DNA of 64,000 nucleotides from Cellulomonas wangleii (GTDB lineage: Bacteria; Actinomycetota; Actinomycetes; Actinomycetales; Cellulomonadaceae). The stretch is from the NCBI RefSeq assembly GCF_018388445.1, contig NZ_CP074405.1:2852001-2916000 (forward strand). Reading direction: 5' to 3'. A model generated the notes under the pieces. The model made no database searches and was not told the origin of the DNA. It saw only the letters and a list, made by a program, of their open reading frames with translations. Positions 63,903 through 64,000 of the stretch are shown one piece after another. The translations under genes were made by a program, and so were the position numbers. The stretch's first letter is position 1. Every line of letters begins with the position of its first letter.

Positions 63903-64000
63903 TCAGCCGACCGGTCCGCCGAAGATGTCGATCGAGCCCTCGCGGAGGGTGACGATCGCACGCTTCGTGTTCTTGCGGCGGCCGATGCCGAAGCGGGTCC
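63903..64000 (-). CDS. rplW: 50S ribosomal protein L23, C-terminal fragment
   Basis: The window edge cuts this gene. The last 32 residues read [20 protein letters not shown] then [11 protein letters not shown], the end of L23, which lies at the tunnel exit. Placement before rplB is the S10 operon order. Confidence 0.92.
   Translation of the reverse strand, partial: TRFGIGRRKNTKRAIVTLREGSIDIFGGPVG

Overview
The window is very GC-rich and looks like the chromosome of a high-GC Gram-positive actinobacterium, most likely a Micrococcales relative of Cellulomonas (inference). The support is a WhiB3/WhiD regulator, a BldM-type regulator, an F420-type LLM oxidoreductase, GTG/TTG starts, the guaB3-guaB-bldM-whiD-groES-tsaD neighbourhood and the ribosomal gene order. 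No tRNA, rRNA, CRISPR array, IS element or prophage was seen.

Positions 1-13200 hold the end of an iron-type ABC ATPase, an alpha/beta hydrolase, guaB3 and guaB, bldM-like, merR and whiD-like regulators, groES behind a CIRCE operator, a methyltransferase and YbdK-type ligase pair, and a PadR/HAAS membrane module. Positions 12157-20027 carry most of the tRNA t6A genes (tsaD, tsaB, tsaE), with rimI, alr, a P-loop kinase and the NAD(P)HX repair enzyme, largely as one leftward operon with 4-bp overlaps. A polymorphic toxin and immunity pair sits at 20165-22139. Positions 22204-37185 hold an LLM oxidoreductase, acpS, glmS, coaA, glmM, def, rplM-rpsI, an ABC-F protein, truA and a ROK kinase.

From 37304 to the right edge the window is a leftward ribosomal region. 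It contains part of the S10 operon (rplW end, rplB, rpsS, rplV, rpsC, rplP, rpmC, rpsQ), the spc operon (rplN to rplO, then secY-adk-map) and the alpha operon (infA-rpmJ-rpsM-rpsK-rpoA-rplQ, without rpsD).

The most notable feature is that the spc operon is split. About 12 kb separates rplO from secY, and it is filled by two tandem paralogous six-gene cassettes (A, 43777-49665; B, 50008-55520). Each runs in the same order: large secreted adhesin-like protein, SipW-type exported protein, SipW/ER-type signal peptidase, two more proteins with SipW-type signal peptides, and a C-terminally anchored wall or membrane protein. This looks like a duplicated system for building a surface fibre or coat, analogous in logic to Bacillus TapA-SipW-TasA but with a wall anchor (inference).

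A second window-wide pattern is leaderless expression. At least nine genes have a TANNNT -10 hexamer exactly 6-7 nt before the start codon and no Shine-Dalgarno sequence.
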